Below are positions 1-8,160 of a stretch of 64,000 nt of DNA, piece after piece. Source of the stretch: Zeimonas sp046347945 (GTDB taxonomy: Bacteria > Pseudomonadota > Gammaproteobacteria > Burkholderiales > Burkholderiaceae_E); the NCBI GenBank assembly GCA_046347945.1, contig JAXMFB010000017.1:1-64000 (forward strand), in the 5' to 3' direction. Both the position numbers and the translations under genes were made by a program. The notes below the pieces were generated by a model, which did no database searches, was not told the DNA's origin, and saw nothing but the letters and a program-made list of their open reading frames with translations. Each line of letters begins with the position of its first letter. Position 1 is the first letter of the stretch.

Positions 1-161
1 GTCGAGGTGCACGGGGCGCCCGAATGACCGCCCGTCGGCGCCGCCCGTCGTGAAGGACGCCTCGCCTCGCCGGCGGAGACTTAGATTTGGCGCAATCTTC
101 CTGCGGCGCCGGAGCCTCGGCGCCGTGGGTACGTCGGTCGAAAGGGATTGCGCGCCGCGAG

Positions 162-926
162 ATGACCACACACCTGCTCGTCGACCTCGAGAACGTGCAG
201 CCGCCCGCGAGTTCGGTCCGCGACCGGCTCGGCGAAACGGGCAAGGGCTGGATATTCCATGGACCGCACCAGCGCAAGCGCCTGGCCGAGTACGAGGCGC
301 TCGGTGAACGCGTGACGCTCGTGCCGATTGCGCGCACGGGCTCGAACGCGCTGGATTTCCATCTCGTCTTCTATCTCGGCTACCTGCTGGCCCGCGACCC
401 TTGCTCGGAGTTCGTCGTGGTTACCGGCGACAAGGGCTATGACCCCGCAATCGAGCATGCCCGGCTGCTGTCGTTCGAGGTCCGGCGAATCCCCGCCCTC
501 GGCACGGCGAACGGCACGATTGGGCAGGGGGTGGTGAAGGCGCAAGGCAAGATGGCTGCGGCCAGGCAGCCCGCGACGAAGAAGCCCGCGGCCAGGAAGC
601 CGTCCGCGAAGGCCGCCGCCAAGCCCGCGACGAAGCCTGCGGCGAAGAAGCCCGCAGCGAAGAAATCGGCCCCGAAGAAGTCCGCGGCGAACAAGTCCGC
701 AGCCGCGAAAACGCTCGACTCGGTCTATCGCAACGTGTTGGCCGGACTGCAAGCGTCGAACCGACCGCGGACACTCGCAGCACTCGAGCGCACCATCCAG
801 GCCAGACTTGGCGAATCGCCCGCACCCGAGAGAGTCAGGGTGGTCGTCGATCGGCTGGCCACCGCCAGGGCGATCAGCGTGGCCGACGGGCGACTGAGCT
901 ACGTTCCGCCGCGCGCGGCCGCTTAG
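162..926 (+). CDS. NYN/PIN-like domain protein with Lys/Ala-rich tail
   Basis: The 254-residue product starts with a PIN/NYN-type fold signature: LLVDLENV at residues 5-12, NALDFHLVFYLGYL near 62-75 and VVTGDKGYD near 87-95. These supply the spaced acidic residues that bind metal in this ribonuclease-like superfamily. Residues about 125-205 are a low-complexity Lys/Ala/Pro tract like the tails of bacterial histone-H1-like proteins. The last 50 residues look like a small helical, possibly winged-helix, domain. The ATG at 162 begins right at the first beta strand; the frame is open upstream to 87 but that part is Arg-rich and unconvincing. RNA cleavage or binding is inferred from the fold only; the substrate is unknown. 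Confidence 0.75.
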   Translation: MTTHLLVDLENVQPPASSVRDRLGETGKGWIFHGPHQRKRLAEYEALGERVTLVPIARTGSNALDFHLVFYLGYLLARDPCSEFVVVTGDKGYDPAIEHARLLSFEVRRIPALGTANGTIGQGVVKAQGKMAAARQPATKKPAARKPSAKAAAKPATKPAAKKPAAKKSAPKKSAANKSAAAKTLDSVYRNVLAGLQASNRPRTLAALERTIQARLGESPAPERVRVVVDRLATARAISVADGRLSYVPPRAAA

Positions 927-953
927 GCCCCTGCGCCGGTACGCTGTCGCCGG

Positions 954-1625
954 CTAGCCCTTGCGCGCCTTCTCCGGCGACCCTTCCAGGCCCGCCAGCA
1001 GCGCGCGGCTGTTGCCCGGGATCACCATCGAGAACTTGTTGTCGACGAACGTGTAGTCGTAGTACCCCATCCGCGCCAGCGGCTGGATCTTCAGCACGTC
1101 GACCAGCCCGTTGGCGTCGATCACCGCGTCGTCGATGTGCACCGCCACCACGCGGCCGAACACGACGTCGGCGGTGCCCATCGGCGGCACGCCGGGAAAG
1201 CGCAGCGTGTTCAGGTAGACGCACTCGAAGTGGATCGGCGAGCCGGCCACGCGCGCGGGCTTCACCTTGCGCGACGGCAGTTTCGCCAGCCCCGCGCGCT
1301 CGAACTCGTCGACGCCGTGCGGCAGTTCCTCGGCCGTGATGTTCACCGCCTCGCGCAGCGCGTAGGTGGCCATGTTCCAGACGAACTCGCCGGTCTCCTC
1401 GGCGTTGCGCACCGAGTCCTTGCGCACGCCGCCGGTGTCCTGGTTCGCCGAGAACATCACGATCGGCGGATTGAAGGTCACGTTCTGGAACTGGCTGAAC
1501 GGCGCGAGGTTGTGCCGCCCCCGCCCGTCGACCGTGGAGATCCAGCCGATCGGACGCGGAATCACGCACGACTTGAACGGGTCGTGCGGCAGGCCGTGCG
1601 GGATGACACCTGGCTCGTAGTACAT
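954..1625 (-). CDS. Flavin reductase-like (DIM6/NTAB) family protein
   Basis: This 223-residue protein matches the flavin reductase-like split-barrel family, which binds FMN and often reduces free flavin or acts as an oxygenase partner. Typical segments are SCVIPRPIGWISTVD near residue 20, NLAPFSQFQNVTFNPPIVMFS near 40-60, and KDSVRNAEETGEFVWN near 70-85. The ATG at 1625 lies two bases after the stop of the upstream metallo-hydrolase, so the two are almost certainly translated from one mRNA. A longer upstream extension of the frame is the antisense shadow of that neighbour. The substrate cannot be read from the sequence. Confidence 0.85.
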   Translation of the reverse strand: MYYEPGVIPHGLPHDPFKSCVIPRPIGWISTVDGRGRHNLAPFSQFQNVTFNPPIVMFSANQDTGGVRKDSVRNAEETGEFVWNMATYALREAVNITAEELPHGVDEFERAGLAKLPSRKVKPARVAGSPIHFECVYLNTLRFPGVPPMGTADVVFGRVVAVHIDDAVIDANGLVDVLKIQPLARMGYYDYTFVDNKFSMVIPGNSRALLAGLEGSPEKARKG

Positions 1626-1627
1626 CT

Positions 1628-2734
1628 TCAGTTCTTCCGGTACCAGTCGACGCGCTGCGCATCGGCTTCGATGACCACCTCGCCGCGTGCCCGCAGATAG
1701 TTCAGGTGCGCAATGCACTCGCCCGTGGCCATGCTGAGCAGGTGCGGGTCGGTGCGCACGTCGCGCGCGAACAGCGCGCCGAACAGGTCGACGACGCGCT
1801 TCGGCTGCGCGAGCGACTTGCGCAGCCGGTCGAGCCCGCGCAGGTGGCCGTTGGCCAGCGACTGCAGCCGCGAGTGCAGGCCGTTGAACGGCTCGTTGTG
1901 CGACGGCAGCACCAGGACGTCGTCGGGCAGCACGCATTCGAGCTTGCCAAGCGAATCGATCCAGTCGCCCAGCGGATCGGCGTCGGGCTCGGTGGGGAAC
2001 ACCGACACGTTCGACGAGATCCGCGGCAGAACCTGGTCGCCCGAGATCAGCAGCCTGAGCGCGGGGCTGTGCAGGCAAGCGTGCTCCGGCGAATGGCCGT
2101 GGCCGACGACGACGGTCCAGTCGTGCTCGCCGATGCGGATCGTCTCGCCGTCGACGATGCGGTGGTAGCTGTCGGGCAGCCGATAGACGCCCTTGCCGAA
2201 GCCGCCGAAGCGCGCGCGATATTGCTCGAGCGCGCCGTCGTCCCAGCCCGCGCGGCGATAGAACTCGACGCCGTCCTCGGGCGCTTCGCTGCCGGTGTCG
2301 GCCACCAGCACGCGGCAGGTCAGGTACTCGAGCCGCGTCATCCAGAGCCGGCAGTCGAATTTGCGTGTGAGCCACCCGGCCATGCCGACGTGGTCGGGGT
2401 GCATGTGCGTGACGATCACGCGGCGGATCGGGCGGCCGCCCAACGCGCCGCCGAGCAACTCCTGCCACGCGGCGGCCGTTGCCTCGGTCCGCACGCCGGT
2501 GTCGACGATCGTCCAGCCGTCGCCGTCCTCGAGCGCGTACACGTTGATGTGGTTCAGCGCGAACGGCAGCGGCATGCGGATCCACAGCACGCCGGGCCGG
2601 ATCTCGCGCGCGGTGCCCGTGTCGGGCACGCCCTCGAACGGATACGCGGAGGCGGGCGGTCGCGTCGAGGCGGGCGACGCCGCGCCGTCGTGCGAGCCCG
2701 GCTCGCGGTCTTGCGGAGAGCGGGTCGCTTTCAT
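1628..2734 (-). CDS. MBL-fold metallo-hydrolase
   Basis: The 368-residue product belongs to the metallo-beta-lactamase superfamily. The zinc motif HMHPDH sits near residue 115, preceded by the strand WTIVDTGV near 80. A later histidine in VVGHGHSPEH near 215 and HNEPF near 280 complete the expected metal ligands. The C-terminal part (about 290-368) has the helical extension seen in LACTB2-like or SdsA-like hydrolases. It overlaps the stop of dadA by ATGA and is followed two bases later by a flavin reductase. An MBL protein next to a flavin reductase recalls flavodiiron-type pairs, but no flavodoxin domain is present, so hydrolysis of a thioester or lactone is equally possible. Confidence 0.85.
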   Translation of the reverse strand: MKATRSPQDREPGSHDGAASPASTRPPASAYPFEGVPDTGTAREIRPGVLWIRMPLPFALNHINVYALEDGDGWTIVDTGVRTEATAAAWQELLGGALGGRPIRRVIVTHMHPDHVGMAGWLTRKFDCRLWMTRLEYLTCRVLVADTGSEAPEDGVEFYRRAGWDDGALEQYRARFGGFGKGVYRLPDSYHRIVDGETIRIGEHDWTVVVGHGHSPEHACLHSPALRLLISGDQVLPRISSNVSVFPTEPDADPLGDWIDSLGKLECVLPDDVLVLPSHNEPFNGLHSRLQSLANGHLRGLDRLRKSLAQPKRVVDLFGALFARDVRTDPHLLSMATGECIAHLNYLRARGEVVIEADAQRVDWYRKN

Positions 2735-4035
2735 GCGGACATGTTCTCACAGCCGGCAGCGGCCGGCGACCGCGCGTCCGGCGCGCCGCAGAACGCGAAG
2801 TCGACCTCCGGCCGGCGTCCGGCGACGAGGTCCGCCAGCGCCCGGCCGCTGCCGCAGGCCTGCGTCCAGCCGAGCGTGCCGTGGCCGGTGTTCAGGAACA
2901 GGTTCGCGATGCGGCTCGCGCCGATGCAGGGCAGGTTCGACGGGGTCGCGGGCCGCAGGCCGCTCCAGTACTCGACACGCGACGCGTCGCCCGCGCCGGG
3001 GAATAACTGCTCGACGCGGCGCAGGATCGCCGCGCAGCGCGTGCGGTCGAGCGCGCGCCCGTACCCGCCGAGTTCCGCGGTGCCGGCGACCCGCAGCCGG
3101 TCTCCGAGCCGCGAGAACACCAGCTTGTATTCGTCGTCGGTCAGCGAAACCTCGTTCGCGAGCGCGGCGTCGCGCACCGGCATCGTGAGCGAGTAGCCCC
3201 TGGCCGGGTAGATGTTCAGCTTCAGCCCGAGCGGCGCCGCCAGGCGCGCGCTGTGGCTGCCCAGCGAAAGCACGTAGCGGTCGCCCTCGATCCGCACGTA
3301 GCGACCCTCGGCGTCGATCGCCTCGACGTGCTCGATGCGCGCGCCCGCGGCGCGCAGCGCCGTGACGCGGTGGCTCATCAGGAAGCGCACGCCGCGCGCG
3401 CGGCACATCGCCGCGAGCTCGCGCGTGAACCGGCACGCATCGCCCGACTCGTCGGCCGCGGTGTAGGTGGCGCCGACCAGCATCGGCCGCGCCTGGCGCA
3501 GCGCCGGCTCGATCGCCACCGCCTCGTCGGCCGAGACGACGCGGCGCTCGCAGCCGAGCGCGGTCATCAGCCGCGCCGGCTCGCGCGCCGCCTCGAACTC
3601 GGCCGCGCTGGTGTAGAAGTGCAGGATGCCGCGCGTGCGCTCGTCGTAGGCGATGCCGGTCTCGCGGCGCAGCGCCTGCAGCGTCTCGCGGCTGTACAGC
3701 CCCAGGCGCACCAGTTGCGCGATGTTGTGTCGCGCGCGCTCGCGCGTGCACTCGCGCAGGAACGCCAGGCCCCAGCGCCACTGCGCGGGGTCGGCCTGCA
3801 GCCGGAACAGCAGCGGCGCGTCGCGCCGGCCGAGCCAGTGCAGGATCTTCATCGGCGCGGCCGGATTGGCCCAGGGCTCGGCGTGGCTCACCGAGATCTG
3901 GCCGCCGTTGGCGAAGCTGGTCTCGGCGGCGGGCTCGCTCTGTCGGTCGACGACGGTGACCTCGAAGCCCTGCCGGTTCAGGAACCAGGCGCTGGCGACG
4001 CCGACCACGCCCGCGCCGAGCACGACGACCTTCAT
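2731..4035 (-). CDS. dadA: D-amino acid dehydrogenase-like FAD oxidoreductase (DadA)
   Basis: The 434-residue protein is an FAD-dependent amino acid dehydrogenase of the DadA family, which oxidises D-amino acids to 2-oxo acids at the inner face of the membrane and passes electrons to the respiratory chain. The dinucleotide-binding motif GAGVVGVASAW is at residues 7-17, followed by ETSFANGGQISVSHAEPWANP near 40-60, a DadA hallmark. The C-terminus has the usual TGHGTLGWTQACGSG motif that contacts FAD. The ATG at 4035 overlaps the carbonic anhydrase stop (ATGA). It is the second gene of a four-gene operon. No alanine racemase gene (dadX) is adjacent, so a substrate other than D-alanine is possible. 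Confidence 0.85.
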   Translation of the reverse strand: MKVVVLGAGVVGVASAWFLNRQGFEVTVVDRQSEPAAETSFANGGQISVSHAEPWANPAAPMKILHWLGRRDAPLLFRLQADPAQWRWGLAFLRECTRERARHNIAQLVRLGLYSRETLQALRRETGIAYDERTRGILHFYTSAAEFEAAREPARLMTALGCERRVVSADEAVAIEPALRQARPMLVGATYTAADESGDACRFTRELAAMCRARGVRFLMSHRVTALRAAGARIEHVEAIDAEGRYVRIEGDRYVLSLGSHSARLAAPLGLKLNIYPARGYSLTMPVRDAALANEVSLTDDEYKLVFSRLGDRLRVAGTAELGGYGRALDRTRCAAILRRVEQLFPGAGDASRVEYWSGLRPATPSNLPCIGASRIANLFLNTGHGTLGWTQACGSGRALADLVAGRRPEVDFAFCGAPDARSPAAAGCENMSA

Positions 4036-4676
4036 GTCAGCGCCTGGATCGCCGCCTCGTAGCGCTCGGCCGCTTCCTTGCGGTTCTGGGCGGTGACGCC
4101 GAGATCGCGCAGCAGGCCGTTGTTCAGGCCGTAGATCCAGCCGTGCACCGACAGCGGCTGTCCGCGGTCCCAGGCGTCGCGCACGATCGTCGACTGGCAC
4201 ACGTTGTGCACCTGCTCGATCACGTTCAGCTCGCAGAGCCGGTCGATCTGGTGCGACTCGTGGTACAGCGGCCGGATGCGCGCCTCGTGCCGCTCGAAGA
4301 CGTCCTTCACGTGGCCGATCCAGTGGTCGGCCAGCCCGACGCGCTCGCCGCGCAGCGCCACGCGCACGCCGCCGCAGCCGTAGTGACCGACGACCATCAC
4401 GTGCTCGACCTTGAGGATGTCGATTGCGAACTGCATGACCGACAGGCAGTTCAGGTCGGTGTGCACGACCACGTTGGCGACGTTGCGGTGGACGAACACC
4501 TCGCCCGGCGGCAGGCCGATGATCTCGTTGGCCGGCACACGGCTGTCGGCGCAGCCGATCCAGAGGTAGCGTGGCGACTGCTGTTGAGAAAGGCGCTCGA
4601 AGAACTGCGGGTCGTCGCGGCGGACCCGTTCGGACCAGGCCTTGTTCTTGTCGAAGAGGTGCTGGAGGACGCGCAT
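4032..4676 (-). CDS. can: Beta-class carbonic anhydrase
   Basis: The 214-residue enzyme interconverts CO2 and bicarbonate in the cytoplasm. The zinc ligands are visible as C42 and D44 in the CADSR motif, and as the His and Cys of GHYGCGGV near residues 98-102, the same spacing as the Can protein of Escherichia coli. Length is normal for the family. It is the promoter-proximal gene of the minus-strand operon that continues with dadA by an ATGA overlap. Coupling to an amino acid dehydrogenase is unusual for can and may be a matter of shared expression rather than shared function. Confidence 0.95.
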   Translation of the reverse strand: MRVLQHLFDKNKAWSERVRRDDPQFFERLSQQQSPRYLWIGCADSRVPANEIIGLPPGEVFVHRNVANVVVHTDLNCLSVMQFAIDILKVEHVMVVGHYGCGGVRVALRGERVGLADHWIGHVKDVFERHEARIRPLYHESHQIDRLCELNVIEQVHNVCQSTIVRDAWDRGQPLSVHGWIYGLNNGLLRDLGVTAQNRKEAAERYEAAIQALT

Positions 4677-4813
4677 GCCGGGGATTTTCTCACGGTGGCG
4701 ACGCGCGGGGAAATCGGCGCCGCACGCCGCCGTTTCGCATACACTCGGCGCGATTCCGGCCCGGCGCGACGGGGATCTCGCCGCGCCGCATCGTCGACGA
4801 CCGCGAGGCGACC

Positions 4814-5392
4814 ATGACTGTGCTGATCCTCGGCTTGATCCTGTTCCTGGGCACCCACTCGATCCGCATCGTTTCCGACGCCTGGCGCGGCGCGCGCGTC
4901 GCGGCGATGGGCGAGGGCGCCTGGAAGGGCGTGTATTCGCTGGTCTCGCTGGCCGGGCTGGCGCTCGTCGTCTGGGGCTTCGGCCTCGCGCGCGCCGCGC
5001 CGGTCGACCTTTGGCACCCGCCGGTGTGGGCGCGCCACGCGGCGTCGCTGTTCACGCTGCTGTCGTTCATCCTGATCGCCGCGGCCTACGTGCCGCGCAG
5101 TCGGATCCGCGCGCTGGTCGGCCACCCGATGGTCGCGGGCGTCAAGCTGTGGGCGTTCGCGCACCTGCTGTCGAACGGCCGGCTCGCCGACGTGGTGCTG
5201 TTCGGCGCGTTCCTCGCGTGGGCGGTGATCGCCTACGCGTCACTGCGCCGGCGCGATCGCGCGGCCGGCACGACGCGCGGCGCCGGCGCGATCGCCAACG
5301 ACCTCACATCGGTGGTGGTCGGCGCGGTCGCGTGGTTCGTGTTCGCGCTGTACCTGCACGGGCCGCTGATCGGCGTGCGGCCGTTCGGCTGA
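4814..5392 (+). CDS. NnrU-family membrane protein
   Basis: This 192-residue protein is an integral membrane protein of the NnrU family, named after a gene near denitrification loci. The N-terminal LILGLILFLGTHSIRI and the segment VGHPMVAGVKLWAFAHLLSNG near residues 104-124 are the conserved family motifs. About five or six hydrophobic spans are visible. Homologues are thought to act in nitric oxide metabolism or haem-related processes, but no denitrification gene lies in this window. The ATG at 4814 gives the expected N-terminal membrane span; the open frame upstream is antisense to the carbonic anhydrase leader. It is divergent from can. Confidence 0.85.
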   Translation: MTVLILGLILFLGTHSIRIVSDAWRGARVAAMGEGAWKGVYSLVSLAGLALVVWGFGLARAAPVDLWHPPVWARHAASLFTLLSFILIAAAYVPRSRIRALVGHPMVAGVKLWAFAHLLSNGRLADVVLFGAFLAWAVIAYASLRRRDRAAGTTRGAGAIANDLTSVVVGAVAWFVFALYLHGPLIGVRPFG

Positions 5393-5489
5393 TTTTCGCG
5401 CTTCCGACGGGTCTCGTTCGGCCGCACAGCCGAGGCCGCCCCGTCGATTGACGCGTGCACGCCCGGGTGTTACCTTCGTGACACCATCC

Positions 5490-5529
5490 GGCCTGCAATC
5501 CTTGGCCTGCAATCCCCGGCCTGCAATCC
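5490..5529. repeat. Three tandem copies of a 12-bp repeat, 14-bp period
   Basis: GGCCTGCAATCC occurs at 5490-5501, 5504-5515 and 5518-5529, each pair separated by two bases. The array ends 14 bases before the ATG of the toxin-antitoxin operon. Direct repeats here could be operator sites for the antitoxin, which in this class usually autoregulates; that role is inferred from position only. Confidence 0.9.
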
Positions 5530-5543
5530 CTTGACGTCATCCG

Positions 5544-5864
5544 ATGTCGACCACGACGCTGAAGCTCCCCGCCGAACTCAAGGCCCGCATCGCGCCGCTC
5601 GCCGCGGCGGCGGGCAAGACGCCCCATGCCTGGATGGTCGAGGCCTTGCAGGCGCAGGTCGGGCTCGCCGGCCTGCGAAACGCGTTCATCGAGGAGGCGC
5701 ATCGCAGCGCCGCAGAGGTCGATGCCGGCGGTGCGGTCTTCGCGATGGAAGACGTCGCCGCCTACCTGAGGGGTCGCCTGGCTGGGCGCCGCACCGGTCG
5801 GCCGGCGGCGCTCGCTGCGGCAGACGCCGGTTCACGAAAGCGCGCGCGCAAGTCCGCGGGCTGA
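5544..5864 (+). CDS. Ribbon-helix-helix-type antitoxin
   Basis: The 106-residue protein begins STTTLKLPAELKARIAPLAAAAGKTPHAWMVEAL, the pattern of a CopG/ParD-like ribbon-helix-helix DNA-binding domain (one beta strand, then two helices). The middle (residues 45-80) is an amphipathic segment that would wrap the toxin, and the C-terminus is basic. It is followed four bases later by a RelE/ParE-like gene, the usual order of type II antitoxin then toxin. Such antitoxins normally bind their own promoter, and three 12-bp direct repeats lie just upstream. Confidence 0.8.
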   Translation: MSTTTLKLPAELKARIAPLAAAAGKTPHAWMVEALQAQVGLAGLRNAFIEEAHRSAAEVDAGGAVFAMEDVAAYLRGRLAGRRTGRPAALAAADAGSRKRARKSAG

Positions 5865-5868
5865 CTCC

Positions 5869-6159
5869 GTGGCCCGGGTCGTCGTCAGCGCACGGGCGCT
5901 TGCCGACCTCGAGCGGATCGCCGACTTCCTTCCCGGGCTGGAACCGGGCGACGCCGACGCGGCGCTGGGCACGATCTTCGATGCGCTTTCCGTGCTGGAG
6001 CGCCACCCGCTGATCGGACGACCGGTCGATGACGCGCTGCGTGAGCTCGTCATCGGGTTCGGTCATGCGGGCTACGTCGCGCTGTATCGCTACCGCCCAC
6101 GGTCCGACCGCATCGACGTGCTGGCCGTGCGCCACCAGCGCGAGGCGGGGTTCGGCTGA
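5869..6159 (+). CDS. RelE/ParE-family toxin
   Basis: The 96-residue protein has the compact RelE/ParE fold signature: VVSARALADLERIADFL at the N-terminus, LERHPLIGRPV in the middle, then GYVALYRYRPRSDRIDVLAVRHQREAGF at the C-terminus. The arginines and the terminal VRHQREAGF are typical of the ParE branch, whose members poison gyrase, although some relatives are mRNA interferases. The start is GTG at 5869, four bases after the antitoxin stop, so translation is probably coupled. It appears intact. Confidence 0.85.
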   Translation: MARVVVSARALADLERIADFLPGLEPGDADAALGTIFDALSVLERHPLIGRPVDDALRELVIGFGHAGYVALYRYRPRSDRIDVLAVRHQREAGFG

Positions 6160-6191
6160 GGTCGCTTGCCGCCCGCAGCCCGCCGTAGCCC

Positions 6192-7343
6192 TCAGCCCAG
6201 CACCGCCGGCAGCCGCTTCGTCAGCGCCTGCCGCACCGCCGGCGCACCGCCCAGCAACGCGAACCCGAGCAGGTTGTCCTGCGCGTCGACGAACGTCGCC
6301 TCGAGGCTGCCGTCCTCGCCCTCGGCGAAGCGCCAGCTGCCTTCCGCGCCTGCGGCCGGCGGCGACACCGTGAGCGGCGCGGCGGGCGTCTTCACGACCA
6401 CCGGCATCGCCGGGTAGCGCACGTCGGTCGGCTCGCCGGCCAGCGTCTTCGCCAGCGCGCGCGCCGCGTTCATCAGCGGCATCACGAACGGCAGCACCTG
6501 TCCGTCGACCCCGGCGCAGTCGCCCAGCGCGTAGACCTCGGGCGCGCTCGTGCGCAATTGCCGGTCGACGACGATGCCGCGGTTCACCTTCAGTCCGGCC
6601 GCCTGCGCGAGCTGTGTGCGCGGCCGCAGGCCGATCGCCGACAGCACCACGTCGGTGTCGATACCGCTGCCGTCGGCGAGCTTCACGCGCAGGCCGCCGT
6701 CGCGCCGTTCGACCGACGTGGCGGACGTTCCCAGTCGCAGCCGCACGCCGGCCGCGCCGAGCCTGTCGGCGAACGCGCGCCCGACGCGCTCGGGCACCAG
6801 CCGGCCGAGCGGCCACGGTGCCAGGTCGATCGCGTCGACCTGCCGGCCGCTGGCCCGCAGGTCGTTGGCGAACTCGCAGCCGATCAGCCCGGCGCCCAGG
6901 ATCGTCACGTGCGCCGCGCGCTCGATCGCGTCGCGAAAGCGCGCGTAGTCCTGCAGGTCGTTGACCTGCATGACCGTGTCGGCCGCGTCGCCCGCGAGCG
7001 GCACGCGGATCGGGTCGGCGCCCGGCGCGAGCACGAGCTTCGCGTACTCGAGCCGTTCGCCGTCGGCGAAGGCCAGCACGCGCGCGTCCGTGTCGATCGA
7101 CGCGACTTCGCGCCGCGCGAGCACCGTCGCGTTCAGCTGCCCGGCGGCGGTTGCCGCGTCGGCCGTCGCCAGCGCCGCGGCGCCGCGGCCGCCGGCCAGC
7201 GCGTTCGACAGCATCGGCTTCGAATACACCGCGCCGTCGTCACGCGTGACGATGACGAGCGGCGTCGCGGCGTCGAGCTTGCGGAACTCGCGGGCCACCG
7301 TGTAGCCCGCGAGTCCGCTGCCCAGGATCACGATCGGTGCCAT
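6192..7343 (-). CDS. NAD(P)H:rubredoxin reductase-like FAD oxidoreductase
   Basis: The 383-residue flavoprotein belongs to the two-dinucleotide-domain reductase family that includes rubredoxin reductase. FAD-binding GSGLAGYTVAREFRK is at residues 8-22, YSKPMLSNALA follows near 40-50, the NAD-binding GAGLIGCEFANDL is near 146-158, and VYALGDCAGVDG near 275 closes the FAD site. It lies 15 bases downstream of the rubredoxin gene and would carry electrons from NAD(P)H to rubredoxin in the cytoplasm. Together with rubrerythrin this gives a complete peroxide-reducing chain. Family members also serve alkane hydroxylases, but none is present here. Confidence 0.88.
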   Translation of the reverse strand: MAPIVILGSGLAGYTVAREFRKLDAATPLVIVTRDDGAVYSKPMLSNALAGGRGAAALATADAATAAGQLNATVLARREVASIDTDARVLAFADGERLEYAKLVLAPGADPIRVPLAGDAADTVMQVNDLQDYARFRDAIERAAHVTILGAGLIGCEFANDLRASGRQVDAIDLAPWPLGRLVPERVGRAFADRLGAAGVRLRLGTSATSVERRDGGLRVKLADGSGIDTDVVLSAIGLRPRTQLAQAAGLKVNRGIVVDRQLRTSAPEVYALGDCAGVDGQVLPFVMPLMNAARALAKTLAGEPTDVRYPAMPVVVKTPAAPLTVSPPAAGAEGSWRFAEGEDGSLEATFVDAQDNLLGFALLGGAPAVRQALTKRLPAVLG

Positions 7344-7358
7344 GGGTCGTCGCGTCGT

Positions 7359-7529
7359 TCAGGCCGTGATCTCGACCATCTCGAAGTCGGCCTTGGCCAC
7401 GCCGCAGTCCGGGCAGGCCCAGTCGGCCGGGACGTCCTCCCAGCGGGTGCCGGCGACGATGCCGTCCTCGGGCAGGCCCTTGGCCTCGTCGTAGATGAAG
7501 CCGCAGACGATGCACTGGTAAGTCTTCAT
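7359..7529 (-). CDS. rubA: Rubredoxin
   Basis: This 56-residue protein was read directly from the minus strand. It has the two rubredoxin knuckles that hold a single iron with four cysteines: CIVCGFIYDE at residues 6-15 and CPDCGVAKADFE near 39-50. The central GTRWEDVPADW is also diagnostic. It lies between rubrerythrin (58 bases upstream) and the reductase (15 bases downstream), which makes it the electron shuttle between them. The ATG at 7529 gives the standard MKTYQC start. Confidence 0.95.
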   Translation of the reverse strand: MKTYQCIVCGFIYDEAKGLPEDGIVAGTRWEDVPADWACPDCGVAKADFEMVEITA

Positions 7530-7587
7530 GTCGATTGCTCCGTGTTGCAGAGGGGGTTGGTGCGATTGTCGTCGTGATTGTCGCCGC

Positions 7588-8076
<489 letters not shown>

Positions 8077-8105
8077 GTCGCAGCTCCCTGGGTTGCGGTT
8101 GACGA

Positions 8106-8154
8106 TGGACGCAGTCTGCCCGCCGGGCTAAAATCGGTCCAACGAATTAAAATC
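8106..8154 (+). promoter_or_regulatory. Candidate oxyR promoter and operator between rbr and oxyR
   Basis: TGGACG at 8106-8111 and TAAAAT at 8129-8134 are separated by exactly 17 bases and resemble a sigma-70 promoter reading toward oxyR. The heptamer TAAAATC occurs at 8129-8135 and again at 8148-8154, 19 bases apart, that is, about two helical turns on the same face. This AT-rich block stands out in GC-rich DNA and is a plausible OxyR binding region serving both directions. Confidence 0.4.
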
Positions 8155-8160
8155 ATCAGT

